Counted from the first letter of the stretch, positions 51,501-61,005 are shown. The stretch is DNA of 64,000 bases from Streptomyces viridochromogenes DSM 40736 (GCF_000158955.1 NZ_GG657757.1:4573290-4637289); one strand, 5' to 3'. Program-made: numbers and translations. Notes: generated by a model not told the origin, from the letters alone.

Positions 51501-52442
51501 ATGGCCCTGACCATGAACGACGTGGACCGGTTCGAGGCCTCCAGGCCGCGTCTGGAGGCCATCGCCTACCGCCTCCTCGGTTCGGCGAGCGAGGCCGAGG
51601 ACGCCGTGCAGGAGACGTACCTGCGCTGGCAGGCCGCCGACACGGGGCGGATCGAGGTGCCCGAGGCCTGGCTGACGAAGGTGCTCACCAACCTGTGCCT
51701 CAACCAGCTCACCTCGGCACGCGCCCGGCGCGAGACCTACGTGGGCCAGTGGCTCCCCGAGCCGCTGCTCGCCGGGGACCCGATGCTCGGCCCGGCCGAC
51801 ACCGCCGAGCAGCGCGAGTCCGTGTCGTACGCGGTGCTCGTTCTGCTGGAGCGCCTTTCCCCCAACGAGCGGGCGGTGTACGTGCTGAGGGAGGCGTTCG
51901 ACTACCCGCACCGGGAGATCGCCGAGATCCTCGACATCTCCGAGGCCGCCAGCCAGCAGATCTTCCACCGGGCCAGGAAGCACGTCGCGGAGGGCAAGGT
52001 CCGCACCGAGATCGACGAGGCCGCGGCCCGGCGGGTCATCGACGAGTTCCTCGCGGCCGCCACCAGCGGCCGGACGGAGCCGCTCGTGCGGCTGCTCACC
52101 GAGGACGCCGTTTCGATCGGTGACGGCGGCGGCAAGGTCCCGGCCCGTGCCAAGGGGTTCGAGGGCGCCCTGGCGGTCGCGCGGTTCATGCGAGGCCTGT
52201 TCAAGCCCAGCAAGGCCAAGCGGGCCCTGGTCGGCGGCTCGCCCGAGGTGTTCGCCGCGACCGCCAACGGCGACCCCGCCCTCGTCGCGGTCGTCGACGG
52301 CCGGGTCATCGGCGTCATGTGCCTGGAGATCACTCCCGAGGGCATCGCCGCGTTCCGCAACCAGGTCAACCCCGACAAGCTGGAGCGCGCGAACAGGCGG
52401 TGGGCGGCAGGAGACCACGGAGAACCTCTCACCTCGATGTGA
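51501..52442 (+). CDS. ECF41-family sigma factor with SnoaL-like C-terminal domain
   Basis: A 313-aa sigma factor. Region 2 is near residues 12-80, region 4 near 110-165, then a SnoaL/NTF2-like extension. All three ECF41 hallmarks are seen: WLPEP in the linker, DGGGK in the extension and NPDKL near the end. In this group the extension replaces an anti-sigma factor and tunes activity, and the target is usually the adjacent oxidoreductase-type gene. TAGGAT (51488-51493) lies 7 nt before ATG 51501, so it is probably leaderless. Confidence 0.92.
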   Translation: MALTMNDVDRFEASRPRLEAIAYRLLGSASEAEDAVQETYLRWQAADTGRIEVPEAWLTKVLTNLCLNQLTSARARRETYVGQWLPEPLLAGDPMLGPADTAEQRESVSYAVLVLLERLSPNERAVYVLREAFDYPHREIAEILDISEAASQQIFHRARKHVAEGKVRTEIDEAAARRVIDEFLAAATSGRTEPLVRLLTEDAVSIGDGGGKVPARAKGFEGALAVARFMRGLFKPSKAKRALVGGSPEVFAATANGDPALVAVVDGRVIGVMCLEITPEGIAAFRNQVNPDKLERANRRWAAGDHGEPLTSM

Positions 52443-52462
52443 CCTGCTTCACACCGTCTTCC

Positions 52463-52490
52463 TGTCAGGAAACGGCGGGCTGCCCGGTTC
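52463..52490 (+). promoter_or_regulatory. Possible ECF41-dependent promoter
   Basis: TGTCAGG (from 52463) resembles the -35 TGTCACA of ECF41 promoters and is followed about 16 nt later by CGGTTC, near the expected CGTC -10. It lies 37 bp before the oxidoreductase start. The match is partial. Confidence 0.5.
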
Positions 52491-52526
52491 AGGTGGCGAA
52501 CCCGCTCGAGACAGGAGACCCAAGCC

Positions 52527-53726
52527 ATGGAGCAGCACCGCATCATCGTCCTCGGAGCCGGCTACACCGGAGCCATCACCGCCGGACGCCTCGCCAGGCG
52601 GCTGCACCGCGAGGACGTCGCCATCACCCTCGTCAACGCGGAACCCGACTTCGTCGAGCGCGTGCGGATGCACCAGCTCGCTGCCGGCCAGGACCTCAGG
52701 CCCCGGCCCTTCCGCGAGATGTTCGCGGGCACCGGCGTGGAACTGAAGCTCGCGCGGGTCACCGGCGTCGACGTCGAACGCCGGACCGTCGCCGTCACCG
52801 GCGAGGACGGCCCCGAGGAGCTGGAGTACGACACCCTCGTGTACGCCCTCGGCAGCGGCTGGAACGACCAGGGGGTCCCCGGCACCGCCGAGTACGCCCA
52901 CGAGATCGCCGGCCGGCCCGGAGCGCTCCGGCTGCGCGAGCGGCTGGCACGCCTGGACGCCGGGGAGACCGTCGTCGTGGTCGGCGGCGGCCTCACCGGG
53001 GTGGAGGCCGCGACCGAGATCGCCGAGGCCCGCCCGGACCTCGACGTGGCTCTCGCCGCCCGCGACGGCCTCGGCGACTGGCTCTCCGCCAAGGGCCGCG
53101 CACACCTGCGCAAGGTCGTCGGCCGGCTGGGCATCACCGTGCACGAGCACACCGCCGTCACCGGCGTCGAGGCCGACCGCGTCACCACCGCCGACGGCAC
53201 CTCCCTCCCGGCCGCCGTCACCGTGTGGACGACGGGCTTCGCCGTCCACCCGATCGCGCGGGCCACCGCCCTGGAGGTGACCGGCACCGGCCAGATCGTC
53301 GTCGACCGCACCATGCGCTCGGTCTCCCACCCGGACGTCTACGCCGTCGGCGACGCGGCGCTGGTGGCGGGCCCCGGCGACAAGCCGCTGCGGATGTCCT
53401 GCGCCTCGGGCGTCCCCACCGCGTGGCAGGCCGCCGACGCCATCGCGGCGCGTCTGACCGGCGGGAAGATCCCGACCGTGCCGCTGCGCTACTTCAACCA
53501 GTGCGTCTCGCTGGGCCGCAGGGAGGGCCTCATCCAGTACGTCACCGCCGACGACCGCGCCGTCCGGGCGGCCCTGACCGGGCGACTCGCCGCCCTCTAC
53601 AAGGAACTGGTCTGCAAGGGCGCGGCCTGGGGCGTCGCCCACCCGGTCCTGACGCCGACCCGGCGCCGCCGCGTGGTCCGGGAGACCGCACGGGCAAAGG
53701 CGCCGGCTCCGCTCGCGAGGGTCTGA
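52527..53726 (+). CDS. NAD(P)/FAD-dependent oxidoreductase (NDH-2-like), probable ECF41 target
   Basis: A 399-aa flavoprotein with two Rossmann folds: RIIVLGAGYTGAITAGRLAR at the start and VVVVGGGLTGVEAATEIAE near residue 150, plus VYAVGDAALV near 275 for FAD. It is like type II NADH dehydrogenases but lacks a clear membrane helix. Electron acceptor unknown. ACAGGAGA lies before ATG 52527. Its place directly after an ECF41 sigma gene matches the known pairing of that group. Confidence 0.88.
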   Translation: MEQHRIIVLGAGYTGAITAGRLARRLHREDVAITLVNAEPDFVERVRMHQLAAGQDLRPRPFREMFAGTGVELKLARVTGVDVERRTVAVTGEDGPEELEYDTLVYALGSGWNDQGVPGTAEYAHEIAGRPGALRLRERLARLDAGETVVVVGGGLTGVEAATEIAEARPDLDVALAARDGLGDWLSAKGRAHLRKVVGRLGITVHEHTAVTGVEADRVTTADGTSLPAAVTVWTTGFAVHPIARATALEVTGTGQIVVDRTMRSVSHPDVYAVGDAALVAGPGDKPLRMSCASGVPTAWQAADAIAARLTGGKIPTVPLRYFNQCVSLGRREGLIQYVTADDRAVRAALTGRLAALYKELVCKGAAWGVAHPVLTPTRRRRVVRETARAKAPAPLARV

Positions 53727-53738
53727 CGGTCCATGGGC

Positions 53739-54581
53739 TCAGGGGCGTTCGCAGAACTGGAGGAGGCCGCCGAGAGAGAAGCACGCGGCGCCGATCAGGG
53801 TGCCCCAGTTGGCGACGCCGGCGTCGACCATGCTGCCGGTGGCGGGACGGGTGAAGCCGGCGATCGCCGAGACCATGAAGAGGACGGAACCGAACTGGTT
53901 CACCGCGACGATCCACCAGCCCAGGCTACGGCGGTGGAAGCAGAACCGTCCGTGGCAGACCTCCACGAAGGCGAGGTGGCCGGAGACCAGGAAGAGCACG
54001 CAGCCGATCACGTCCGGGACCCAGATCAGCCGGTTGACCTGCTGGACGCTCAGACCCTGCAGGAAGGAGTCCAGCAGGTCGACGGCGAACACGAGGGTGC
54101 CGAAGAAGAGGACGGCCGCGCTCAGCCAGTCCACCCGGTCCGGCTCGTAACTCCACCAGCGCCAGCCGGGGGTGACGAGCCGGGGCTCGCCCCCGGGCAC
54201 GTGGCGGGGAGCGTTGACGACCTGGAGCAGTGCGACGTAGCCGCCGGTGCTGAAGAACAGACCCCCGGCGAAGTAGATCGAGGCGCAGGTGGTGGCGTCG
54301 CCCGAGCCGAGCTGGGCCACGCCGGCACCGGTCGCGAAGAGGGCACCGCCGATGACGAAGGCGGTCGCGGCGAGGGCGTTGAGTCCCCGCAGCCGGCGGA
54401 GCACGGCCTCGTCGGCGCCGGTGGGCCGGCTGCCGGGGGCGCCGGGCGGGCGGACGGCCATCACTCCGCGCCGTCGGGCCGGCCGTGACTCCCACACGGC
54501 GGTGCCGCCGCCGGGAAGGTCCCAGGTGAGCCGGGTGGTGAAGGGTCCCGCGCCCTCGGCGCGCTGCTCGGGTGCTCGCAC
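53739..54581 (-). CDS. Multi-pass membrane protein (YrhK-like)
   Basis: A 280-aa protein: about 60 soluble residues, then six to seven hydrophobic helices (LAATAFVIGGALFATG, IYFAGGLFFSTGGYVALL, AAVLFFGTLVFAVDLL and others). The pairs of short helices with Gly/Phe resemble YrhK-domain proteins. Function unknown. There is no ribosome site; TACTCT lies 6 nt before GTG 54581, so a leaderless start is favoured. It is convergent with the oxidoreductase gene with only 12 bp between stops. Confidence 0.65.
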   Translation of the reverse strand: MRAPEQRAEGAGPFTTRLTWDLPGGGTAVWESRPARRRGVMAVRPPGAPGSRPTGADEAVLRRLRGLNALAATAFVIGGALFATGAGVAQLGSGDATTCASIYFAGGLFFSTGGYVALLQVVNAPRHVPGGEPRLVTPGWRWWSYEPDRVDWLSAAVLFFGTLVFAVDLLDSFLQGLSVQQVNRLIWVPDVIGCVLFLVSGHLAFVEVCHGRFCFHRRSLGWWIVAVNQFGSVLFMVSAIAGFTRPATGSMVDAGVANWGTLIGAACFSLGGLLQFCERP

Positions 54582-54675
54582 GGGCCGAGAGTAGATCGGC
54601 CACCGTGTCCCTCCCCCGTGCGAAACGCCGCCGTGGCGGCGGCTCGTTCGGCAGCACTGTGGGGATCGTGGTGGC

Positions 54676-55524
54676 ATGAGCGAGCAGCGGTTCGACGTGT
54701 GGGCGGCCGGGGCCGCGTACGAGCGGTACATGGGTCGGTGGAGCCGTCTCGTGGCGGAGGAGTTCGTGGCGTGGCTCGACCGCGACCCGGATCTGCGGTG
54801 GCTCGACGTGGGATGCGGGACGGGTGTGCTGTCGGCCGTGGTGAGCGCCCGCTGCCGGCCCCGGACCGTGCTGGGCGTCGACCGCTCCGAGGGGTTCGTG
54901 CGCTCGGCCCGGATCGCCGCTCCCGGCCCGGCGCACTTCGTCGTGGCGGACGCGATGTCGCTCCCGCTGCGGGACGGGACGTGGGACGCCGCCGTCAGCG
55001 GTCTGACACTGAACTTCCTCCCCGAACCCACCGCGTCGGTCGCGGAGACGGCCCGGGTGGTCCGGCCGGGCGGCCTGGTCGCCACGTACGTATGGGACTA
55101 CGCCGAGGGGATGGGCTTCCTGCGCCGGTTCTGGGACGCCGCCGTCGAGGTGGACCCGTCCGCACGCGCGCTGGACGAGGGCCGCCGGTTCCCCGTGTGC
55201 CGTCCGGAACGGTTGCGTGGCGTGTGGCTGGACGCCGGACTGACCGACGTGTCCACCACCCCGATCGAGGTACCCACGGTCTTCGCCGACTTCGCCGACC
55301 TGTGGGAGCCCTTCCTGGCGGGACAGGGCCCGGCCTCCGGCTACGTCGCGTCCCTCGCCCCGGCCGGCCGCGACCAGGTGCGTGACGCGCTCGCAGCGGC
55401 CCTCCCGAGAAGACCGGACGGTTCCGTCGCCCTCACGGCCCGGGCCTGGGCCGTGCGCGGCCGGAAACAAGGCGACATGGGAACGCCTCGAAGGGGCATT
55501 CGAAAACAAGCAAGCCAACAGTGA
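54676..55524 (+). CDS. SAM-dependent class I methyltransferase
   Basis: A 282-aa enzyme. Motif I LRWLDVGCGTGVL near residue 40, GVDRSEGFV as motif II, FVVADAMSLPLRDGTWDAAVSG as motif III/IV and ARVVRPGGLVATY as post-motif. This is the UbiE/methyltransferase-11 type; substrate unknown. The last 20 residues are basic and Gln-rich. It lies 49 bp before the DUF4190 gene. Confidence 0.85.
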   Translation: MSEQRFDVWAAGAAYERYMGRWSRLVAEEFVAWLDRDPDLRWLDVGCGTGVLSAVVSARCRPRTVLGVDRSEGFVRSARIAAPGPAHFVVADAMSLPLRDGTWDAAVSGLTLNFLPEPTASVAETARVVRPGGLVATYVWDYAEGMGFLRRFWDAAVEVDPSARALDEGRRFPVCRPERLRGVWLDAGLTDVSTTPIEVPTVFADFADLWEPFLAGQGPASGYVASLAPAGRDQVRDALAAALPRRPDGSVALTARAWAVRGRKQGDMGTPRRGIRKQASQQ

Positions 55525-55573
55525 GGAGAGTGCGGCCCGTTCGGTCCGTGCAACCGACAACCGGGAGTATCCA

Positions 55574-55861
55574 ATGACGAGTTACGGCAGTTCCCCTGCC
55601 GCTTCCTCCGGATCGCGCACCAACGGTCTGGCGATCGCGAGCCTTTGCTGCGGCATCATCGGACTGTTCATCCTGAACATCGTCCTGGGGCCCCTCGCCA
55701 TCATCTTCGGCGCCGTCGCCCGCCGCCAGGCAGCGGCCAAGAACGGCGCCGGAATGGCCAAGGCCGGCATCATCCTCGGCGTCGTCGACGTCGTCCTCTG
55801 GCTCGTACTCCTGATGGTCGCCGCAAGCAACGGCGGGTTCAGTTGGTACGTCGGCGGCTAG
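55574..55861 (+). CDS. DUF4190 membrane protein
   Basis: A 95-aa protein: Ser/Gly-rich N-terminus, two membrane helices (about 20-46 and 63-84) and LGPLAIIFGAVARRQA between, the DUF4190 core. Function unknown; common in actinobacteria. The start has only a weak ribosome site (CGGGAG). Confidence 0.85.
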   Translation: MTSYGSSPAASSGSRTNGLAIASLCCGIIGLFILNIVLGPLAIIFGAVARRQAAAKNGAGMAKAGIILGVVDVVLWLVLLMVAASNGGFSWYVGG

Positions 55862-55889
55862 TGCCGGGCACTGGCGGCCACCGGCGCGG

Positions 55890-56720
55890 TCAGGACCGCA
55901 GGAACGCCAGGATGTCCGGGTTGAGGACCTCCGGGTGGGTCGACAGCATCCCGTGCGGGAGCCCGTCGTAGCTCTTGAGCGTGCCGTTCTTCAGGAGCTC
56001 GACGGTCAGCGGTGCCGAGTCCTCGTACGGAACGATCTGGTCGTCGGTGCCGTGGGCGACCAGGACCGGTACGTCGATCTGCCGGAGGTCCTCGGTGAAG
56101 TCGGTCTCCGAGAAGGCCTTGATGCATTCGTAGTGGGCGTTGGCCGCGCCGGCCATTCCCTGCCGCCACCAGTTGTCGATCAGCCCTTGGGACACCTTCG
56201 CGCCGGGGCGGTTGAAGCCGTAGAACGGCCCCGAGGGCACGTCGATGTAGAACTGCGCCCGGTTGGTGGCGAGAGCCTCGCGGAAGGCGTCGAAGGTCTC
56301 GATGGGCAGGCCGCCCGGGTTGGACTCCGACTTGACCATGACGGGCGGTACGGCCCCCACCAGCACGGCCTTCGCGACGCGGCCGGGCGCGGCGCGGGCG
56401 ACGTAGCGCGCGACCTCGCCGCCGCCGGTGGAGTGGCCGATGTGGAACGCGTCGCGCAGGTCGAGCGCCGTGGTGAGCGCGGTGACGTCGGCGGCGTAGG
56501 TGTCCATGTCGTGGCCGGTGGCGCTCTGGCTGGAGCGTCCGTGCCCACGGCGGTCGTGGGCGATGACCCGGTAGCCCTGCGCCAGGAAGAACAACATCTG
56601 GTTGTCCCAGTCGTCGGCGCTCAGTGGCCATCCGTGGTGGAAGACGATCGGCCGGCCGTCGCGCGGGCCCCAGTCCTTGTAGAAGATGCTGGTGCCGTCG
56701 TCGGTGGTGACTGTACTCAT
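55890..56720 (-). CDS. Alpha/beta hydrolase (non-heme chloroperoxidase-like)
   Basis: A 276-aa cytoplasmic hydrolase with [27 protein letters not shown], the nucleophile motif GHSTGGGEV, catalytic Asp in [11 protein letters not shown] and His in GLPHGML. This set of motifs is that of cofactor-free haloperoxidase/perhydrolase esterases. GGAGGAG precedes ATG 56720. It stands alone, convergent with the DUF4190 gene. Confidence 0.9.
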   Translation of the reverse strand: MSTVTTDDGTSIFYKDWGPRDGRPIVFHHGWPLSADDWDNQMLFFLAQGYRVIAHDRRGHGRSSQSATGHDMDTYAADVTALTTALDLRDAFHIGHSTGGGEVARYVARAAPGRVAKAVLVGAVPPVMVKSESNPGGLPIETFDAFREALATNRAQFYIDVPSGPFYGFNRPGAKVSQGLIDNWWRQGMAGAANAHYECIKAFSETDFTEDLRQIDVPVLVAHGTDDQIVPYEDSAPLTVELLKNGTLKSYDGLPHGMLSTHPEVLNPDILAFLRS

Positions 56721-56821
56721 CGCTGCTCCTCCGCTCGCCCGGGCGTGCCCGGCGACGCAGAGGCGCGGGACACGCGGGACCGACGAGTTCACGCCTCGGG
56801 GCGCGACGTACCCGCACCACA

Positions 56822-57910
56822 TTACGCCCGGGCCGTGTGCGGCACATCCTCAGCGGGCCGGTCCTGATGAGGTTCGAGGGTGATGTGCGGGGCCAGGGCG
56901 CGCAGGAAGTCCGGCGCGTCGAAGACCGCGCCCGCGGAGGCGACCCCGACCGTGCGGGTACGGCCCGTGAGGATGCGGTGGACCGCTTCCACCGCGAGCG
57001 GCGCGCTGACGGCGTAGATGTCCCGGCCGCTCGCCACCGCCCGCCGTTCGGTGCCGCCGGAGCGTACGACCGCGTCGACGAGGAAGGTCTGTTCGGACCG
57101 GCCGTCCCCGTCGGCCGCGGTCGGCGCCGGGGTGTCCGGGGCCGAGAGGTCCCGGGCCGCCTCGACCGACATGTGGGTGCGCACCTCCGGGACGGAGAGG
57201 TGGCTGGGGAGGGTGACCACGTCGGCCATCGTGAACTCCCCGACGACCTCCCTGGTGCCCATCGGCTCGGGGAAGGGCCACTTGAGGAGCGTCGGCTCGG
57301 TGTCGTGGTACTCCAGCCTGCCGCCGGTGTAGCGGACCCGCCGGCCGGCCCGGCGCTCCCGGGAGACCGTGCCCGCGGTGCGGGTGCCGGGGGTGGGGTG
57401 CCAGCCGCTGAGTCCGTAGGCGATGGTGGCCTCGTCGGCTGTCGTCCAGTCCGCCATCGCGGCGGTGGCCAGCAGGTCGCCGAGGCCGCCGTAGAAGGCC
57501 ATCGCGGGGACGATCACCGCACCCGCCGCACGGGCGCGGTCCGCGAAGCGCGTGAACGTGTCGAGGTTGGCCTCGATCTCCGCCGCCACGTCCACGTACG
57601 GGATCCCGGCGCGCAGGGCCGCCTCGATCACGGGAGCGGCCGTCACGGCGAAGGGACCGGCGCAGTTGATCACGGCGTCCGTGCCGGCCAGGGCGCGGTC
57701 CAGTGAGGCGGGGTCGTCGACCGAGGCAGGCCGGACCTCGGATCCCGGGACGGATGCCGCCAGTGCCCGCAGCTTGCCGGCGTCGCGTCCGGCGAGGACC
57801 GGGACGAAGCCGCGGTCGCGCAGCTCCGTCACCACGAAGCGTCCGGTGTGCCCGTACGCGCCGTACACCGCGACCGTCTTCGCCGATGCCGATGCCGATG
57901 CCGATTCCAT
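56822..57910 (-). CDS. Saccharopine dehydrogenase-like NAD(P)-binding enzyme
   Basis: A 362-aa protein. After an unusual (Ser-Ala)4 start comes the Rossmann motif [20 protein letters not shown] and the saccharopine-dehydrogenase-like core ([26 protein letters not shown]). It probably reduces an enzyme-bound or free carbonyl; substrate unknown. GGGGAG precedes ATG 57910. It is divergent from a GlxA-type regulator, whose operator lies in the shared 114-bp region. Confidence 0.82.
   Translation of the reverse strand: MESASASASAKTVAVYGAYGHTGRFVVTELRDRGFVPVLAGRDAGKLRALAASVPGSEVRPASVDDPASLDRALAGTDAVINCAGPFAVTAAPVIEAALRAGIPYVDVAAEIEANLDTFTRFADRARAAGAVIVPAMAFYGGLGDLLATAAMADWTTADEATIAYGLSGWHPTPGTRTAGTVSRERRAGRRVRYTGGRLEYHDTEPTLLKWPFPEPMGTREVVGEFTMADVVTLPSHLSVPEVRTHMSVEAARDLSAPDTPAPTAADGDGRSEQTFLVDAVVRSGGTERRAVASGRDIYAVSAPLAVEAVHRILTGRTRTVGVASAGAVFDAPDFLRALAPHITLEPHQDRPAEDVPHTARA
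57882..57905. repeat. Four GCCGAT units at the 5' end of a coding region
   Basis: A tandem hexamer encodes (Ser-Ala)4 at residues 3-10 of the saccharopine dehydrogenase-like protein. The repeat number could vary between strains without breaking the frame. Confidence 0.9.
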
Positions 57911-57990
57911 GGATTCTCCCCGTCGAGTGCTCGCACGAGCCGCTTGGTCCGTCGCGAACATCCTGGTCAGGGCGGGCCGTTCGCTGTGAG

Positions 57991-58025
57991 TGTCCGGAAC
58001 GACATGCCCCGTACAGTTCCGGACA
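57991..58025 (+). promoter_or_regulatory. Inverted-repeat operator over the regulator promoter
   Basis: TGTCCGGAAC (57991-58000) and GTTCCGGACA (58016-58025) are perfect inverted arms with a 15-bp spacer. The -10 TACAGT (58012-58017) lies inside, and the right arm reaches the start codon of the regulator, so binding here would block its transcription. It may also act on the divergent enzyme gene. Confidence 0.75.
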
Positions 58026-58981
58026 TGACCACTGTCGCGCTCGCCGTCACCGAAGGCATGCTGCACTTCGAACTGTCCCTGGCCTACGAGGTGTTCGGCT
58101 CCGCCCCGGCCGGCGTGACCGTGCCCTGGTACGACGTCCTGGTCTGCGGGCCGGACGCCGTGCGCGTGGGCCGGTTCCGGCTGGAGCCGGACCAGGGGCT
58201 CGACGGCCTCCGGCAGGCCGACACCGTGATCGTCCCCGGCTGGGCGGACACCGACGAGGACCCGCCCGCCGCACTCGTCGACGCGGTACGCGCGGCCCAC
58301 GAGGCGGGGGCACGCGTGGTCTCCCTGTGCACGGGCGCGTTCGTGCTGGCCGCCGCAGGACTGCTGGACGGCAGGCGAGCGACCACACACTGGGCGCACA
58401 CCGGGGTCCTGGCCGCCCGTCACCCCCAGGTCGAGGTCGACCCCGACGTGCTCTACGTGGACAACGGCAGCGTGCTCACCTCGGCCGGCAAGGCCGCCGC
58501 GATGGACCTGTGCCTGCACCTCGTACGGCTCGACCACGGCTCGTCCGTCGCCAACGCCGTGGCCCGCCGCCTGGTCGTGCCGCCCCACCGGGACGGCGGA
58601 CAGGCCCAGTTCGTCGCCGCCCCCGTGCCCACGCGGGACGACCACCCGCTCGCGGCGCTGCTGCCCTGGGCGATCGAACGCCTCGACCAGCCGCTCACCG
58701 TGGAGGACCTGGCCCGCCGGGCGGGCATGAGCTCGCGGCATCTGGGCCGCCACTTCAGGGCGGTGACCGGCACCACGCCGTTGCAGTGGCTGCTGACCCA
58801 ACGGATCCGCCACGCCCAGGAGTTGCTGGAGACCACCGACGACACGGTCGACACCATCGCGGTGGCCACGGGCATGGGCACCGCCACGACGCTGCGCCGG
58901 CACTTCAACCGCACGGTCGGCGTCCCTCCGGACACCTACCGCCGGACTTTCCGATCGAGGCCCGGCACCGCCACGCGCTGA
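58025..58981 (+). CDS. GlxA-family (AraC type) transcriptional regulator
   Basis: A 318-aa regulator. The N-terminal DJ-1/PfpI-like domain has VVSLCTGAFVLAAAGLLDG with the nucleophile-elbow Cys; the C-terminal AraC domain has two helix-turn-helix units (VEDLARRAGMSSRHLGRHF and VDTIAVATGMGTATTLRRHF). TACAGT 7 nt before ATG 58025 suggests a leaderless mRNA; ATG 58004 is an alternative start. It probably controls the divergent saccharopine dehydrogenase-like gene and itself. Confidence 0.9.
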   Translation: MTTVALAVTEGMLHFELSLAYEVFGSAPAGVTVPWYDVLVCGPDAVRVGRFRLEPDQGLDGLRQADTVIVPGWADTDEDPPAALVDAVRAAHEAGARVVSLCTGAFVLAAAGLLDGRRATTHWAHTGVLAARHPQVEVDPDVLYVDNGSVLTSAGKAAAMDLCLHLVRLDHGSSVANAVARRLVVPPHRDGGQAQFVAAPVPTRDDHPLAALLPWAIERLDQPLTVEDLARRAGMSSRHLGRHFRAVTGTTPLQWLLTQRIRHAQELLETTDDTVDTIAVATGMGTATTLRRHFNRTVGVPPDTYRRTFRSRPGTATR

Positions 58982-59058
58982 CTCACGCCCCGCAGTGAAC
59001 GCACAGGCGTTGTTCTTCCTCTAGCACGGCGACACCCCCCAACTGAGAGGAACGAGCC

Positions 59059-61005
59059 GTGCGTTCACGTGTACGCATACGTTCACGCCTTTACCCGGCC
59101 GGGTCGCTGGTCCTGGCACTGGCCGCGGCGGGCTCCGTGCTGGCCGGAACGGCCACCCCGGCCTCCGCCGAGGGCTCGCCCGCCCGTGCCGACCTCCGCG
59201 CGGACGTGAACCGTGACGGGCGGGTCGATGTCGGCGGCGCCAGCGACACGAGCGGCGAGGACGGCTGGTCCGTCGGCCGCGGTGCCGTCGTCCTGCCCAA
59301 CATCGACGACGACACCAAGCGGTGTCCGGTCAGCGGGCCGGGCGGGAGACCCCTGACCGACGCCAAACTGGCCGCCTGCAACGACGCCACCGACAAGAAG
59401 GTCAACGGCGGCGCGGACGCCTCCGACCTCGCCCGGGTCCGTTCCGTCCCCCTGCCCGGCCTCCCCGCGGACGCCAAGGGCAGCCTGAAGATCACCACGG
59501 GTGGAAAGCACGCGCACCTCTTCCTCAAGCGGTCCGGGAAGTGGGTGCTGGTGACGTCCACGACCCGGCTGACCGCCGCGGAGCTGCGCTCCGGCGCGGA
59601 GTTCGGAGTCGAGGCGACCGATGTCGTGCGGGACACCGCCAAGTGGGACGGCCGGGTCGTGGTCCAGCTGACGGTGACGTCCGGCGCCCGCGCGACCACC
59701 TCCGACTCGGTGACCCTGCGCGTCGCCCCGCTGCTGACCCAGCACCACCTGCAGAACACCCAGCAGGTGATGGTGACCGAGGTCCAGGGCGAGGGCCCCT
59801 ACAGCCGTCTCCAGCAGAAGTTCGTCAAGGAACTGGCGAAGGAGGTCAAGAAGGCCGGGGTCACCACGCCGTTGGTCAAGTTCACGAAGTACGCCGACCC
59901 CTGGGCCCAGGACTTCGTCGAGCCGGCCTACGTCAGCATGACCGGGCCGGGCGGCAAGCGGCAGGTGATGCGCGTGATGCTGCGCTCCGCCCAGCCGGAC
60001 CGGGACGCCGGCCGCGAGCTGTTCGAGAAGGTGCGCGGACGGGACGTCGGTGTGGTGCAGGTGACCGACCGGGCCGAACCCGACGACTGGTCGCTGAACT
60101 CCATGGGGAACCTGGAGACCATTCCGCCCTACGCGCACGGCGGCCGGTCCTTCCCCGCCGGGCGGATCATCCAGGGCTGGCGCAAGGACAGCGGCGCGCG
60201 CACGTCGAAGGTGATGAGCACGCTGCTGAAGTCGCAGGGCGTGCAGGACCCGCTGCTGCTGGACACCTCCTGGCTGGGCGTCGGGCACGTCGACGAGTTC
60301 GTGCAGTTCCTGCCAGCCGACACCCCGCGCGGCTGGCGCATCGGCATCGCCGACCCGGAGGCGGGGCTGCGACTGCTGCGCGACGCCAAGAGCGCGGGAC
60401 ACGGCAGGACGAAGATGTTCTCCGTGCCGGGCCGCAGTGACACTCCGGCGCCCAAGGAGACCATCGACCAGGCGCTCGCCGACCGGCATCTGGTGGCCGA
60501 CAACGAGATGGCGGCGCGGCGCATCGCGGCCAACCTGGAGATCCTCAAGCGCGAGACGGGCGTCACCGACGACGAGGTCGTACGGGTACCCGCGCTGTAC
60601 ACCCGGGACTCGCAGGCGGAGGCCGACAGCGGGCAGGAGGTTCCGGTACCGCGCCTGACGCGCATGGGAGCCGGCGCCGACCTGGTGGGCGCGCTCAAGG
60701 ACCGCGGCCAGCAGAGGTGGCTCGCCCAGAACCCAGCCGCCCGGGCGACGGTGACGACCAGCGCGTACGTCCCCGGAGCGGTCAACGGCGTGCTCCTGGG
60801 CCGCGACCGGTACCTCGCCCCGCGCCAGTGGGGTCCCGTCATCGACGGCAAGGACATCTTCACGGAGGCGGTGGGCGCCGTGTACCGGCAGGCCGGTCTG
60901 AAGGTGTCGTACATCGACGACTGGTACACGTACCACCTCGGCATGGGCGAGGTGCACTGCGGCACCAACACCCTGCGGGACGCGTCGGCCGCGTGGTGGC
61001 GGTAG
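59059..61005 (+). CDS. Secreted protein-arginine deiminase family enzyme
   Basis: A 648-aa exported protein. Residues 1-37 are a signal peptide (cleavage near TPASAEG). A Ca-binding-like DVNRDGRVD is near residue 49, then a beta-rich middle domain and the C-terminal deiminase domain. Residues matching the catalytic set of animal PADs are visible: Asp285 in WAQDFVE, His410 and Asp412 in GVGHVDEF, and Cys634 in MGEVHCGTN. The expected reaction is conversion of protein arginine to citrulline outside the cell, with calcium. GAGAGGAA precedes GTG 59059. It has its own terminator. Confidence 0.9.
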   Translation: MRSRVRIRSRLYPAGSLVLALAAAGSVLAGTATPASAEGSPARADLRADVNRDGRVDVGGASDTSGEDGWSVGRGAVVLPNIDDDTKRCPVSGPGGRPLTDAKLAACNDATDKKVNGGADASDLARVRSVPLPGLPADAKGSLKITTGGKHAHLFLKRSGKWVLVTSTTRLTAAELRSGAEFGVEATDVVRDTAKWDGRVVVQLTVTSGARATTSDSVTLRVAPLLTQHHLQNTQQVMVTEVQGEGPYSRLQQKFVKELAKEVKKAGVTTPLVKFTKYADPWAQDFVEPAYVSMTGPGGKRQVMRVMLRSAQPDRDAGRELFEKVRGRDVGVVQVTDRAEPDDWSLNSMGNLETIPPYAHGGRSFPAGRIIQGWRKDSGARTSKVMSTLLKSQGVQDPLLLDTSWLGVGHVDEFVQFLPADTPRGWRIGIADPEAGLRLLRDAKSAGHGRTKMFSVPGRSDTPAPKETIDQALADRHLVADNEMAARRIAANLEILKRETGVTDDEVVRVPALYTRDSQAEADSGQEVPVPRLTRMGAGADLVGALKDRGQQRWLAQNPAARATVTTSAYVPGAVNGVLLGRDRYLAPRQWGPVIDGKDIFTEAVGAVYRQAGLKVSYIDDWYTYHLGMGEVHCGTNTLRDASAAWWR

